Counted from the first letter of the stretch, positions 18,490 through 27,976 are shown. The stretch: 64,000 nt of DNA from Desulfosporosinus sp. FKB (GCF_002196705.1 NZ_NADJ01000040.1:434001-498000), one strand, 5' to 3'. Numbers and translations are program-made. Notes: generated by a model not told the origin, from the sequence alone.

Positions 18490-19162
18490 AGCCCACTCCC
18501 CTCACCGTATGAAAATAATGAACTCCAAAGCGTTCATCAATCTTGCCGCGTAAAAAGCGTACATATACATCAACGGCATTCGATTCCCCATAAAAATCGA
18601 ACCCCCAAACATTTTCCAGAATATGCTCCCTGGACAAAACACGGTTCGGATGCTCTAAAAACATGGTCAATAATTCAAATTCCTTTTTTGTCAAACTAAT
18701 TTCCTCACCTCGAAAATAAACCTGATAGGCTTGAGTATCAAGTTCAAGTTCGCGAAAGGTTAATTGGCCTGAATTTTTCTTAAGCGGCGGATTTTTACGC
18801 CTTAATACGGCGCGAATCCGAGCCATTAATTCATCCATGGCAAAAGGTTTTGTCAAATAATCATCAGCGCCAAGATCCAAACCAAAGACTTTATCCTGAA
18901 CTTCATCTTTGGCAGTCAAGAGCAGAATTGGAGTATCCTTGCGTGCTCGAATTTCTTTGCAAATTTCATAGCCATTGAGAAAAGGCAGCATAAGGTCCAA
19001 AAGGATGACGTCCCATTCCTGCGTTAAGGCCATATCAAGCCCCATCCTGCCATCCGCTGCCAGCCCAACCCGATGTCCATGATGTTCTAATTCTAAAGCG
19101 ATGACTTTAGCAATAGCACGATCATCTTCAACCAATAATATACTGAGAGTTGTTTCCAGCAT
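18467..19162 (-). CDS. Response regulator, OmpR/PhoB family
   Basis: A 231-residue DNA-binding regulator: receiver domain with acidic pocket VEDD (residues 11-14), phospho-acceptor Asp56 in LLDLMLP and Lys in LTKPF, then a winged-helix Trans_reg_C domain (ISLTKKEFELLTMFLEHPNR; HTVRGVGYVLRAED at the end). The start at 19162 gives the normal family length, and AGGAG lies 13 bases upstream, rather far. The ATG at 19198 would add 12 residues without a ribosome site. Confidence 0.92.
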   Translation of the reverse strand: MLETTLSILLVEDDRAIAKVIALELEHHGHRVGLAADGRMGLDMALTQEWDVILLDLMLPFLNGYEICKEIRARKDTPILLLTAKDEVQDKVFGLDLGADDYLTKPFAMDELMARIRAVLRRKNPPLKKNSGQLTFRELELDTQAYQVYFRGEEISLTKKEFELLTMFLEHPNRVLSREHILENVWGFDFYGESNAVDVYVRFLRGKIDERFGVHYFHTVRGVGYVLRAED

Positions 19163-19334
19163 AATATCCGACAATCTCCTTCGTATCGCCATTTCCATGG
19201 CAACTATTATTCTGCGCTCTCTGATTTCTACTCTTAATTTCTAAGATAAAGCATACTGAATCTATCTTAAATTCGCAACCCAACCATTAATTTTCCATTA
19301 CTCGGATTGGAATCGCACTATTCAACTTCGGCGA

Positions 19335-19369
19335 GGGTTCAAAGCAGACAACGCTGCTGCCTTGAACCC
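19335..19369. repeat. Hairpin downstream of the small-protein gene
   Basis: GGGTTCAA / TTGAACCC arms with an inner GCAG / CTGC pair, forming a stable stem. It follows the 70-codon gene on the minus strand but has no U-run, so it may be a weak terminator or a processing site. Confidence 0.4.
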
Positions 19370-19382
19370 CCGACATAGCAAG

Positions 19383-19595
19383 TTATGCTAGATGATCGAT
19401 CTTGTTTCCTAAATGGCTTGGACTTGCCATATTTGCCGTCTTAGCTGATGTAGATTGAGATTGAGATTGAGCTTCAGCCATCCGCTCACTTATGCTTTCC
19501 CTGGCTTCTTCGCTGGCGCCTGTTCTCGCTGGAACACTTTGGTTAACCATTGCCATTCTGGGCAACATACTGTTGCTGCCGATTCCTGTGATCAT
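19383..19595 (-). CDS. Small hydrophilic protein, unknown function
   Basis: A 70-residue soluble protein rich in Ser, Ala and Gln, with a low-complexity EAQSQSQSTSAKTA stretch. I do not recognise it. It is likely real because AAAGGAGGTGG lies six bases before the ATG. Just upstream of that is a tandem TCTTAA repeat. It follows the 422-codon envelope gene on the same strand by about 65 bases and may be co-transcribed with it. Confidence 0.55.
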   Translation of the reverse strand: MITGIGSNSMLPRMAMVNQSVPARTGASEEARESISERMAEAQSQSQSTSAKTANMASPSHLGNKIDHLA

Positions 19596-19614
19596 TTAAT
19601 CCACCTCCTTTCAT

Positions 19615-19640
19615 TCTTAATCTTAATCTTAATCTTAATC
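19615..19640. repeat. Hexanucleotide tandem repeat (TCTTAA)4
   Basis: Four exact TCTTAA units plus two bases, placed 20 bases before the start codon of the 70-codon gene. Slippage here would change the spacing between the ribosome site and upstream sequence. Confidence 0.8.
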
Positions 19641-19659
19641 CTTTAACATTAAAGGAAGA

Positions 19660-20928
19660 TTAAGACTGAAGTGGTTGTAACTCTACCAAAGTGGAGGCTC
19701 CTTGCTTGGTCAGTTGAATGAGCTCAGCACCATCTGCCGAGATATAATTCTCATCCCCGTGCAATTTAACCTCATTTAAATGACCTGAAGTTTCAATATA
19801 GGCCGTCTGCTGATTACAGATTATCATTTGTCCTTTAGCACCAATCAGGGTACTCGTACTGCTGCTATACGGAATCGTGCCTTGCCATTCAGTCGTCAGT
19901 GAGGGCCTGTTCGTCATGTGACTAAGGTCAGGTGTAGTTTTGATCTTTAGCAGTTGATTGTCTTGTACCTCTCCGATATACACTTTTCCATCTTTAATTC
20001 CTAGTATTCGATCATTATTATTTTCAGAGATAATTTGCCGTTTGCTGCCGTCGAGAGCGATAATCTGATGAACACCGCCTTGGTTACTGTCCATGAAAAG
20101 AGTCCCATACCGATCCGAAGCTGCCATATTGTCAATCGTCTCTCCTGTTCTGCTTAAAGTACGGACATTTTTCATTACATCTATTTCTAAAAGCAATTCT
20201 TTCGAGGAACTCTTAACAGTAAGGTACATCAAATTGGTGGATGTAGAGACAACAAGGTTTTCAATTTTGCCTCCTGCAGGGAACGAGTTTATCGTTTGAT
20301 TAAACCGGTCGTCAGGAGCAGTAGTTTCATCACTATTAGGGAGATCCAGGGAGTAAAGCTCAGTAATTTGCGAATTACCATAGCGCTTTACAAGCTGAGG
20401 TGCCCCAGTTATCTCTTTAGTGACCGTTTTGGGAACTTCCCGAACAAGCTTTTGATTGGGATCGTCTGTTTTCGGCATTACCTGAATAGAACCAGACGTT
20501 GAAGCCGGTACTTGAATCGTTCTTTTGGAAGGATAAACAGTACTATAGGTGACCGGATGAGGATTTTTTTTGGCATAAAAATAGAGTAACATGTTGCGGT
20601 CCGGCAGCCATTGATACATAAGAACGCCTAAACTTTTATCATTGACAGGCGGTGCCTTTTGAAAGACTACTTTATTCTGTTTGAGATTAAAAACCTTCAA
20701 GGTACCGTTTTCCGTATAAGCCAAATAATCCTTGGCATATGAAATTTTAATATTTGTAAGATTGGCGGCAGGAATAGTAGCCTTAAGCTGAGTAGTAATC
20801 GGTTGAGCAGTAACCCCAAGCGGCGATATAACACTTTGAACTTGGTTATTTAAGATATAGTAACCACCAAATTGCAGCAACACTGAAATCAATGTCCAAA
20901 TAAAAATAATGCGTATTCTCTTCCTCAT
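19660..20928 (-). CDS. Membrane-anchored extracytoplasmic protein, possible beta-propeller
   Basis: A 422-residue protein with a single N-terminal membrane helix (about residues 7-27) and a long exported part. That part has recurring strands such as DYLAYTENGTLKVFNLKQ, DRYGTLFMDSNQGGVHQIIALDG and GKVYIGEVQDNQLLKI, a pattern seen in beta-propeller proteins. No catalytic motif is visible. It lies just downstream of a phosphodiester glycosidase gene on the same strand, suggesting an envelope or polysaccharide-related role; this is inference. Confidence 0.55.
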   Translation of the reverse strand: MRKRIRIIFIWTLISVLLQFGGYYILNNQVQSVISPLGVTAQPITTQLKATIPAANLTNIKISYAKDYLAYTENGTLKVFNLKQNKVVFQKAPPVNDKSLGVLMYQWLPDRNMLLYFYAKKNPHPVTYSTVYPSKRTIQVPASTSGSIQVMPKTDDPNQKLVREVPKTVTKEITGAPQLVKRYGNSQITELYSLDLPNSDETTAPDDRFNQTINSFPAGGKIENLVVSTSTNLMYLTVKSSSKELLLEIDVMKNVRTLSRTGETIDNMAASDRYGTLFMDSNQGGVHQIIALDGSKRQIISENNNDRILGIKDGKVYIGEVQDNQLLKIKTTPDLSHMTNRPSLTTEWQGTIPYSSSTSTLIGAKGQMIICNQQTAYIETSGHLNEVKLHGDENYISADGAELIQLTKQGASTLVELQPLQS

Positions 20929-21025
20929 TCGAGATTTCTCCTTTTTTATTATGCGGAAACTGCCTTAACGTTAGCAGGCCGAGCCTTTCTGTAAAACATA
21001 GCTGACAGTAGAACTGCAGTGGACC

Positions 21026-21991
21026 CTAGGGAGTTACAACAAAGGCAGTGGGAATATAGCGTTCCCCGAAAATATCCCAGAGCTTGTTCTCGACTTGTCC
21101 ATTATAGACAAGTTCAGATGAAGAGCCGCCGTCAAGATTGACTGCATTGACTGCATGATAATTTTCGAAAACATTCATCAAGTCCCGTAAGGTCGCTCCA
21201 ATGCTCCAAGTTGGCTGTCTGCCGTCAATCACCACAAAAATAACCGTTCCATCAGCCATTTGCCCGATTCCGGTGCGGGGTGCAATCCCCCAGCCACCAT
21301 CTCCTGAAATAACAGGGTTTCCATCGACAATTAAATTCGGTCCAAAGGTGACCGCTTCAAGGATATGTTTCTCGGCTACTTGTGCTGCAGTCATATTGCC
21401 AATGATCAATTTGCCCTGATCATTAAACCCTACAATGTTAACCGCCTGATTGCCCACATTATTATGGACTATTTTTCCGTTTTGCACTGTGAGTCCGTCC
21501 GGAAATGCTCCGTTTCCTTTGCCATTGGGATCGTAGAATCCACCCGCATTAATACCGGCAACCGCTCCCATGTCCTTTACAAGATCACTGACTCTTTCAC
21601 CCGTTACCCCAATCTCTTTGGTAACCGCTACCTTCACTCGCTTCGGGTCTTTAATCAGCATTACTTTCCCCTTGAAGCTTGGACCTTGAATATCTTCAAT
21701 GGTAATACCGGAACTGGCATCAGCCATTACTTCTTTACGCCCAATGGTTTGACTGCTGCTAACTCCTTGGGAATTATTCAGATTCATAATTCGGTCGATT
21801 TCTGTTTGGGAGAGAAATGCCTTGACAACCTGAGGATGACGGGAAGTATAAACAGAACCAACCGCCATTACTTTAAGTGCCTGAAAAGGACCCCAGAACA
21901 AAATAAACGGAGCTAAGAGCACAAGAAGGATGAGGTTATAGGCTAAAAATGTGATAATTACTTTCACTCGAATTCTACGTTTTCTTTTCAT
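21026..21991 (-). CDS. Phosphodiester glycosidase family protein (NAGPA-like)
   Basis: A 321-residue protein with an N-terminal membrane helix (residues 10-32) and an exported domain of the phosphodiester glycosidase family (formerly DUF2233). Typical segments are AGINAGGFYDPNGKGNG, PRTGIGQMADGTVIFVVIDG and NAVNLDGGSSSELVYNG. Members remove or process sugar phosphodiesters in the cell wall or exopolysaccharide. It probably forms a unit with the 422-codon gene 98 bases downstream. Substrate unknown. Confidence 0.85.
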   Translation of the reverse strand: MKRKRRIRVKVIITFLAYNLILLVLLAPFILFWGPFQALKVMAVGSVYTSRHPQVVKAFLSQTEIDRIMNLNNSQGVSSSQTIGRKEVMADASSGITIEDIQGPSFKGKVMLIKDPKRVKVAVTKEIGVTGERVSDLVKDMGAVAGINAGGFYDPNGKGNGAFPDGLTVQNGKIVHNNVGNQAVNIVGFNDQGKLIIGNMTAAQVAEKHILEAVTFGPNLIVDGNPVISGDGGWGIAPRTGIGQMADGTVIFVVIDGRQPTWSIGATLRDLMNVFENYHAVNAVNLDGGSSSELVYNGQVENKLWDIFGERYIPTAFVVTP

Positions 21992-22185
21992 GAAAGAATG
22001 TCTTCCCCTTTTCTAAACTAAATCACTGAGAACTGCTCAAATCCAAAAGATATGCTATTTTACCACCCAAAGATTAAAGCAAGATGAAAAATGACGAAAA
22101 TTGATTAATCCAATAAATATGAGACTTCCTGGGAATACTTCTATTAACAGATTTTGGTTTATTCTGTAATAGGAGAGAAGATACC

Positions 22186-22959
22186 ATGAGAAAAATACCT
22201 GAAATTACTCTTTTCTTTTGGATCATGAAAATTTGTGCTACTACTTTAGGAGAAACAGGCGGGGACTTACTATCCCAGACGATCAATGCAGGGTATGCTC
22301 TTAGCTCTCTGATTCTGATTAGTTTCTTTATTGTCACTGTGGTCTCCCAGCTTTTAGCAAAAAAATACCGTCCTTGGCTTTATTGGACGGTCATTCTTTC
22401 TACCAGTACTGCAGGAACAACCATGTCGGATTACATGGATCGCACCTTAGGTTTAGGGTATGGAAAAGGCTCGTTCATTTTGATTGTCATTTTGCTAAGT
22501 ATTTTTCTGATATGGCATTATAGCGGTTGTTCCCTCTCGGTTGGGCAAATCAATACGCTTAAAGTTGAGTTTTTATATTGGATCGCAATTCTTTTTTCCA
22601 ATACGTTAGGTACGGCTTTAGGTGACTTTCTTTCCGATAGTTCAGGCCTTGGTTTTGCAGGAGGAGCTCTTTTGATTGGCGGACTGCTTTTGGGCGTCGT
22701 CTTAGCTGTATATTTTTCGAAAATTTCACGTGTCTTTTTGTTTTGGGCGGCCTTTGTTTTGACTCGCCCCTTTGGGGCAACGATGGGCGATTTCCTGGTC
22801 AAAACTCATCAAAAAGGCGGGCTTAATTTTGGAACAGTCGGATCTTCTGCGATCCTTGCGGCCATTTTAATGGTTTTTCTCATTTACACAACACTCAGGG
22901 CAAAAACAAATCTCTGTACAGATGACCTGGTATTGAATGAGGAGCTTGATGCAGAATAA
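22186..22959 (+). CDS. COG4705-type integral membrane protein with fourfold repeat
   Basis: A 257-residue polytopic membrane protein, I believe of the uncharacterised COG4705 family. Four copies of a motif of form T-x-G-x-T-x-G/S-D occur at regular spacing: TTLGETGGDLLS (residue 19), STAGTTMSDYMD, NTLGTALGDFLS and RPFGATMGDFLV. Each sits at the end of a helix, so conserved Asp/Thr residues may line a transport path. The ribosome site is TAGGAGAG. It ends seven bases before the end of the convergent permease gene. Function not known. Confidence 0.7.
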   Translation: MRKIPEITLFFWIMKICATTLGETGGDLLSQTINAGYALSSLILISFFIVTVVSQLLAKKYRPWLYWTVILSTSTAGTTMSDYMDRTLGLGYGKGSFILIVILLSIFLIWHYSGCSLSVGQINTLKVEFLYWIAILFSNTLGTALGDFLSDSSGLGFAGGALLIGGLLLGVVLAVYFSKISRVFLFWAAFVLTRPFGATMGDFLVKTHQKGGLNFGTVGSSAILAAILMVFLIYTTLRAKTNLCTDDLVLNEELDAE

Positions 22960-22965
22960 ATTAAC

Positions 22966-24183
22966 TTACTCGAACCTTAAAGCATCAATCGGATCCATTG
23001 AGGCAGCTTTCCGTGCAGGGAATACGCCGAAGATAATACCAATAGCGGCGGAAAAACCAAAGGCTACCAATACAGAAGATAAAGAAATACTGGTGCTCAT
23101 TTTCAGCGCCGTTCCTATCAACAGAGAGCTTGCGGAGCCAAGGACAACCCCGATGCCTCCACCCAAAACACTTAGCACAATAGCTTCAATCAGAAATTGC
23201 AATAAGATATCGCTATGCTTTGCTCCGATGGCCTTACGAATCCCAATCTCCCGAGTTCGTTCTGTCACTGAAACTAACATGATATTCATGATACCAATTC
23301 CCCCAACCAAGAGGGAAATGCCTGCGATTCCGCCAAGGAGCATGGTCAGAGTTTGAGTTACCCCTTGCATGGAGGCCAAAACATCCGCCTGATTCTGAAT
23401 AGTGAAATCATCTGCTTCACCATCTTTAATTTTATGAGCTTTGCGCATGTCTAAGGTAATCTCATTTTGTGCGGTTTGCATTAAATCCGGGGAGGCAGCC
23501 GAAATCAATATGCTGCGTAAGTTTTTCTTTCCGACTAAACGCTCCTGAACAGTTGTTATCGGTGCAAGAATCATATCATCACTGCTCTGAAAGCCCGTTG
23601 ACCCTGTACTGGTTGTTACTCCAATGACTTGAAAAGGCACGCCGTTGATCTTGATGTTCTTGCCAATGATATCGGCGTTGGGATCTCCCATAAGATCATT
23701 GACTACATTCGGGCCCAGGACAGCAACCCGGGCAAATCTATCTACATCGTTTTGGGTAATAAATCTGCCTCTAGCCATGGTGACGTTTTTAATATATTGG
23801 TAACTCTCATTGGTCCCGCTAATTTGAGTTGACGTGTTTCCGGCACCCAATACTACCTGATAATCATTATCCGTATAGGGGGCTGCCGCTTTCACGGCAG
23901 CGTCTAATTTGATCTCATCGAGATCACTAATTGTCAGAGTTGTCAAACTGCCGGCTCCCCCGTGAACTCCTCCGAAGTTAGTTCGTGCAGGGCTAACGGT
24001 GATAAGATTCGAACCGAGTCCCTGAATTTGCGATGTGATTTGTGCAGTTGCGCCATTACCGATGCCGACCATGGCTATGACAGCTGCTACCCCGATAATC
24101 ATCCCCAGCATTGTCAAAGCCGACCTTAGCTTATTTGCCCGCAAAGCCCTGAGAGAAATCCTGATACTTTCCAAAAAGTTCAA
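22966..24183 (-). CDS. ABC transporter permease, MacB type, orphan
   Basis: A 405-residue MacB-class permease: N-terminal helix (SALTMLGMIIGVAAVIAMVGIG), extracytoplasmic MacB_PCD domain to about residue 280, then three FtsX helices with the conserved VTERTREIGIRKAIGAKHSD loop. It is a close relative of the permease at 47186. No ATPase or adaptor gene adjoins it here, so partners must come from elsewhere. Substrate unknown. Confidence 0.9.
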   Translation of the reverse strand: MNFLESIRISLRALRANKLRSALTMLGMIIGVAAVIAMVGIGNGATAQITSQIQGLGSNLITVSPARTNFGGVHGGAGSLTTLTISDLDEIKLDAAVKAAAPYTDNDYQVVLGAGNTSTQISGTNESYQYIKNVTMARGRFITQNDVDRFARVAVLGPNVVNDLMGDPNADIIGKNIKINGVPFQVIGVTTSTGSTGFQSSDDMILAPITTVQERLVGKKNLRSILISAASPDLMQTAQNEITLDMRKAHKIKDGEADDFTIQNQADVLASMQGVTQTLTMLLGGIAGISLLVGGIGIMNIMLVSVTERTREIGIRKAIGAKHSDILLQFLIEAIVLSVLGGGIGVVLGSASSLLIGTALKMSTSISLSSVLVAFGFSAAIGIIFGVFPARKAASMDPIDALRFE

Positions 24184-24649
24184 CCCTATTACTCCTCCTT
24201 CATCTATAGGCCCTTAAAACAATAAATCTCATGCTTAATTTTGCAAATGTGTACTGCCGTTTCTCCTCAAATTCTGAAACATCTTCTGTTTATAGATTTG
24301 TTATGTAAGTCGAAGGATGAATTGTTCCTCCTCCATAACCTTACTATTAATGTCTTAAAAACAGCTTAAAAAATAAAATTTTATTCCCCTTGTCCACTGA
24401 TAATAATAAGGGCCATTTAAAAATTTTTAATTCAGAGATAAATTCTAAGAAAAATTAAAGGTTGGTACTTTATCATAGGGATGAACAAGGTAAATCAAAC
24501 ATAAATTTGCCTTACAGATTTTAGAGGTTCGAAACTTGTTATTCAACATTTGTTACGACGGCAAACTCTTTTTTGGAGGTGAAGGCGATATCATAGGACA
24601 TTTGACATTTAGTTAAAGAGCCTAAGAAATTGAATTTAGGAGAATCGAA
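24184..24649. other. Intergenic region between MacB-type permease and DedA genes
   Basis: 466 bases between divergent genes. A GGAGGTGAAGG stretch near 24575 precedes only a six-codon frame. TTGACA at 24601-24606 is a possible -35 box for dedA without a clear -10. I see no strong hairpin or known RNA motif. Confidence 0.5.
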
Positions 24650-25270
24650 GTGGAAACTATTCTATCCCACCTTGGGCAATTTGTTGTCAGTGTTATATCT
24701 TTATTCGGTTATCTAGGCGTTTTTCTGGCCATGGCCATTGAAAGTGCCTGTATTCCCTTACCCAGTGAGATTATTCTTCCTTTCACCGGTTATATGGTCT
24801 TTCTCGGCCGTTTCACTCTATGGCAGGCAACCCTGGCTGCTACTTTAGGCAACCTCTTTGGAGCACTTATTGCCTATTATATCGGACTGTGGGGAGGCAG
24901 ACCGTTCATTAAGAAGTTTGGACGCTATATTTTTATCCGCGAGCGGGAATTGTCCAAGACCGAAGAATTATTTGAACGACGCGGCGAATTAACCGTATTT
25001 ATTGGCAGGCTCTTGCCGGTAGTACGAACCTTTATCTCCCTACCCGCGGGAATCGCAGGAATGAACGCATTCAAAATGGCTGTCTACACTGTTGCCGGAG
25101 CCCTGCCCTGGTGCTTAATGCTGATTATTACCGGCCAGAAACTGGGGGAAAATTGGAATACCCTTAAACCACTGTTTCATCGTCTCGATTTAATCGTTGC
25201 TATTCTGATTTTGATGCTGGTAGGTTTCTGGATTATCCGAAAGAGAAAATCGCCGAAGTCTAAAAGATAG
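24650..25270 (+). CDS. DedA family membrane protein
   Basis: A 206-residue DedA (SNARE-associated/VTT domain) protein. Family hallmarks are ESACIPLPSEIILPFTGY near residue 30, GNLFGALIAYYIGLWGGRPF, and GRLLPVVRTFISLPAGIAGM near residue 120. DedA proteins are membrane transporters or scramblases, several acting on undecaprenyl phosphate or phospholipids. The start is GTG after AGGAGAATCGAA. The PAP2 phosphatase and Bcr-type ABC genes that follow suit a common link to undecaprenyl carrier metabolism; this is inference. Confidence 0.9.
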   Translation: METILSHLGQFVVSVISLFGYLGVFLAMAIESACIPLPSEIILPFTGYMVFLGRFTLWQATLAATLGNLFGALIAYYIGLWGGRPFIKKFGRYIFIRERELSKTEELFERRGELTVFIGRLLPVVRTFISLPAGIAGMNAFKMAVYTVAGALPWCLMLIITGQKLGENWNTLKPLFHRLDLIVAILILMLVGFWIIRKRKSPKSKR

Positions 25271-25377
25271 TCTATGGAGAATTAAAGGATCACCATACTC
25301 TCACGTTCTGAACATAACATAACAGATCAATCTTCCTTGATTAAATCTATTTACGCTAATTAACTGGAGGCAAAAAA

Positions 25378-26256
25378 ATGAACAAAAAAACTATTGCCAT
25401 GGCTGCGAGTCTAGCCATTGGCGGATCCCTGCTTTTTGGAGCTGTGTTAACAAACGCTTCTCAATTATCCGGCTATGAAACCTATAAAAATGCTGTAAAG
25501 GATACAAAAAATCTCCAGAATGAAACCATCGATTTGAAAGCTTCCCTTACGGATAATGGCGAGAGCTTGCTAAACGTTACTTCAAATTTAAAGCTTAATG
25601 AAAGCTCTAATGCCATGAGTAAAGTAACTGCCATAACTTCGGGTAATACGACCCAAACCGAAAGCAGTTATGAACAGGACGGAAAACGAATCACCAAAAA
25701 CAGTAATAGTGATCAATACTTTGAACGAGACGACAGCCATTTTAATTCAAGCACTATGAAAGAAAGCCAAAATCCTGTGGTTGAACAAAGTATGGAAGTT
25801 GTGGTCGATACCTTGGCAGGAAGCATGCAAAGTAACGTAAACACTACCGCCAACCCAGACGGAACAAAAACCGTCGCCATCAACCTGGGGGAAAATGATG
25901 TAACACCTCTCGTCAACGCCTTAACTTCGTTAGCTTTCACGACAGAAAATCACAGAGGTTCCTATCATAACGAAAGCAATAATGCGAATGACACTAAAAA
26001 TTTAAAGAACGTTATTCCTCAGCTGCAAAGCAATATCAAAGTTGTGAGCGTTACTTCTACCGGGAGTATCAATAAAGACGATATTATTACAAACCAGACT
26101 GCAACGATCGTGGTTTCAGGAACAGATGCTCAGGGAACTCAGCATGAACTGACCTTTAATCTTAATTTGAATCTGTCCAATATTAACAACACTACACCTG
26201 ATAAAATTGATTTAACAGGAAAACAAGTAACAACCATGTCATTTCACAAAGAGTAA
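25378..26256 (+). CDS. Secreted protein, unknown function
   Basis: A 292-residue exported protein with a signal peptide (residues 1-28, likely cleavage near TNAS-Q) and a hydrophilic Asn/Ser/Thr-rich mature part without cysteine. Segments such as NETIDLKASLTDNGESLLNV and TATIVVSGTDAQGTQHELTF suggest beta-rich lipoprotein-like domains. Not recognised. The ribosome site is CTGGAGG. A terminator-like hairpin separates it from the ABC genes that follow. Confidence 0.6.
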   Translation: MNKKTIAMAASLAIGGSLLFGAVLTNASQLSGYETYKNAVKDTKNLQNETIDLKASLTDNGESLLNVTSNLKLNESSNAMSKVTAITSGNTTQTESSYEQDGKRITKNSNSDQYFERDDSHFNSSTMKESQNPVVEQSMEVVVDTLAGSMQSNVNTTANPDGTKTVAINLGENDVTPLVNALTSLAFTTENHRGSYHNESNNANDTKNLKNVIPQLQSNIKVVSVTSTGSINKDDIITNQTATIVVSGTDAQGTQHELTFNLNLNLSNINNTTPDKIDLTGKQVTTMSFHKE

Positions 26257-26284
26257 CTCACCATCTAGTTATAAACAAGAATGA

Positions 26285-26318
26285 CAGAAAATGAGCAATC
26301 TTATTTGCTCATTTTCTG
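26285..26318 (+). terminator. Terminator-like hairpin after the secreted-protein gene
   Basis: Fourteen-base arms CAGAAAATGAGCAA / TTGCTCATTTTCTG with a six-base loop. The T-rich right arm resembles an intrinsic terminator, though only a short T tract follows. It leaves 28 bases before the next start, so partial read-through is likely. Confidence 0.6.
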
Positions 26319-26346
26319 CTAAATTAACAAAAAATGGGTGAAAATA

Positions 26347-27075
26347 ATGGAAAAGGTATTAGAAGTGGCTGGGCTCACGAAGATTTACAAGAATGGACGC
26401 GGAGTGAAGGATATTACTTTTGACGTTTGCACGGGTGATATCTTCGGCTTTTTAGGTCCCAATGGGGCAGGCAAAACCACGGTCATGAAAGGAATTACAG
26501 GATTAAATACAATCCAAAAGGGACACGTTAAAATATTAGGCTATAACTTGGACTCCCAGTTTGAAAACGCCATGAGAAATGTCGGTGCAATCATTGAAAC
26601 CGCTGACGTTTATGAATATATGAGTGCCTATGAAAACCTAAAATTTATTGCTCGTTTCTATCAAAATATTCATGAAGAAGATATCGATAACATTCTTGAA
26701 TTGGTGAATCTGACAAACTATAAACAAGAAAAGGCAAGCAAATTTTCCCTTGGTATGAAACAAAGACTGGCCCTTGCCAGGGCTTTACTGCCAAATCCTA
26801 AGCTGATAATTTTAGACGAACCCACCAATGGCTTGGACATTGAAGGTACGGTCCAAATGCGGAATCTTATCAAGGAACTCGCCGCGAAAAGAAAAATGAC
26901 TTTCTTCATTTCTAGCCATTTGGTTCATGAAGTTGAACTCATGTGCAACAAAGTTGCCATCATTCATGAAGGAAAGCTTGTTAACAACGGCGTATCCATC
27001 GAGAGCATTAAAGAATCTTATCATTCCTTAGAGGACTTCTATTTGAATCAAGTGACGGAAGGAGGAACGGTCTGA
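26347..27075 (+). CDS. ABC transporter ATP-binding protein, BcrA/lantibiotic-immunity type
   Basis: A 242-residue ATPase with Walker A GPNGAGKTT, signature FSLGMKQRLALARAL, Walker B LIILDEPTNGLD and switch SSHLVHE. The FSLGMKQR signature is typical of BcrA/NisF-like exporters conferring bacitracin or lantibiotic self-protection. The start is the ATG at 26347 with GGTGA upstream; a GTG at 26338 is possible. Its stop overlaps the permease start (TGATGG). With the following permease it forms a two-gene exporter. Confidence 0.88.
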   Translation: MEKVLEVAGLTKIYKNGRGVKDITFDVCTGDIFGFLGPNGAGKTTVMKGITGLNTIQKGHVKILGYNLDSQFENAMRNVGAIIETADVYEYMSAYENLKFIARFYQNIHEEDIDNILELVNLTNYKQEKASKFSLGMKQRLALARALLPNPKLIILDEPTNGLDIEGTVQMRNLIKELAAKRKMTFFISSHLVHEVELMCNKVAIIHEGKLVNNGVSIESIKESYHSLEDFYLNQVTEGGTV

Positions 27076-27818
27076 TGGATAGCCTGAAAGCAAATATCAT
27101 CAACGAAGTTCGAAAATTATTCCTGAAGAAAAAGACGATAGTATACCTGGTGCTCATGGCTATAATGAGCTTTTTAACAGCCTTCTTTATAGCAACCATT
27201 CAAGCTAAACTCATTTTTATTGCTGTCAATTCCTTCAGCTATCCCTTAATGCTTTTAGCCATCTTTACGAATATTTTTCTGCCTTTATTTGTTTTTATGG
27301 CGGCCTCAGATTTATTCTCCGGCGAAGTAGCAGATAGAACGTTAAAGCTGGTTCTAACCATGCCGGTCAGCCGTTTCAAGATCTATCTTTCGAAAATAGT
27401 GGCCGTCAGCATTTATGTCATTTTGAATTTCATCTTAATCTTTCTTGTTTCCATGCTCTCTGCTTTTTGCTTAAAGATAACTATAACCAGCATCACAAGT
27501 GTAGTCGTTGGCTACTTAGCCGACATTATTCCGGCACTCATTTTAGTTATTTTCGCATCATTTATTGCCCAATTTTTCCGGAGCGGAAGTACGGCTCTCA
27601 TCAGCTCGATCTTCATATTTATTGGCATCAAGGCCTTGTCACTCTTTAACACCTTGTTAAATAACAACATTTTTACCACCTATTTAAATTGGTACTCATT
27701 GTGGCTTCCAAACGGAACAAATCTTTTACGAGGGCTAAACTTATTGCTGCTCCTCTTAGCTTATGGAATTATCTTCTTTACCGTCGGATACTACTTATTT
27801 GACAAAAAGGAAATATAA
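27075..27818 (+). CDS. ABC-2 type permease
   Basis: A 247-residue permease with six hydrophobic segments and the ABC-2 hallmark after helix 2 (DLFSGEVADRTLKLVLTMPVSRFKIYLSKI). This is the membrane half of the BcrA-like exporter, translationally coupled to it by a one-base overlap. Possible roles are removal of cell-wall-active peptides or lipid precursors. No regulator is adjacent, so the inducing signal is not visible. Confidence 0.85.
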   Translation: MDSLKANIINEVRKLFLKKKTIVYLVLMAIMSFLTAFFIATIQAKLIFIAVNSFSYPLMLLAIFTNIFLPLFVFMAASDLFSGEVADRTLKLVLTMPVSRFKIYLSKIVAVSIYVILNFILIFLVSMLSAFCLKITITSITSVVVGYLADIIPALILVIFASFIAQFFRSGSTALISSIFIFIGIKALSLFNTLLNNNIFTTYLNWYSLWLPNGTNLLRGLNLLLLLLAYGIIFFTVGYYLFDKKEI

Positions 27819-27976
27819 CCGCTGAACCTGTGTTATCTATTCTTTAATCCAGTTTTTAATCTGTTTTTAATATTCATGTTGTATCATACTGCCTAACGCA
27901 AAAATACAGGCATACGCTTCTAACAAAGAAAAGAAGTACAACCAATCCTGTAACATTTTAAGGAGGAACCCGCTCA

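Noticed and set aside
19335-19369. GGGTTCAA stem as a tRNA T-arm
   Set aside because: No acceptor, D or anticodon arms can be drawn around it.
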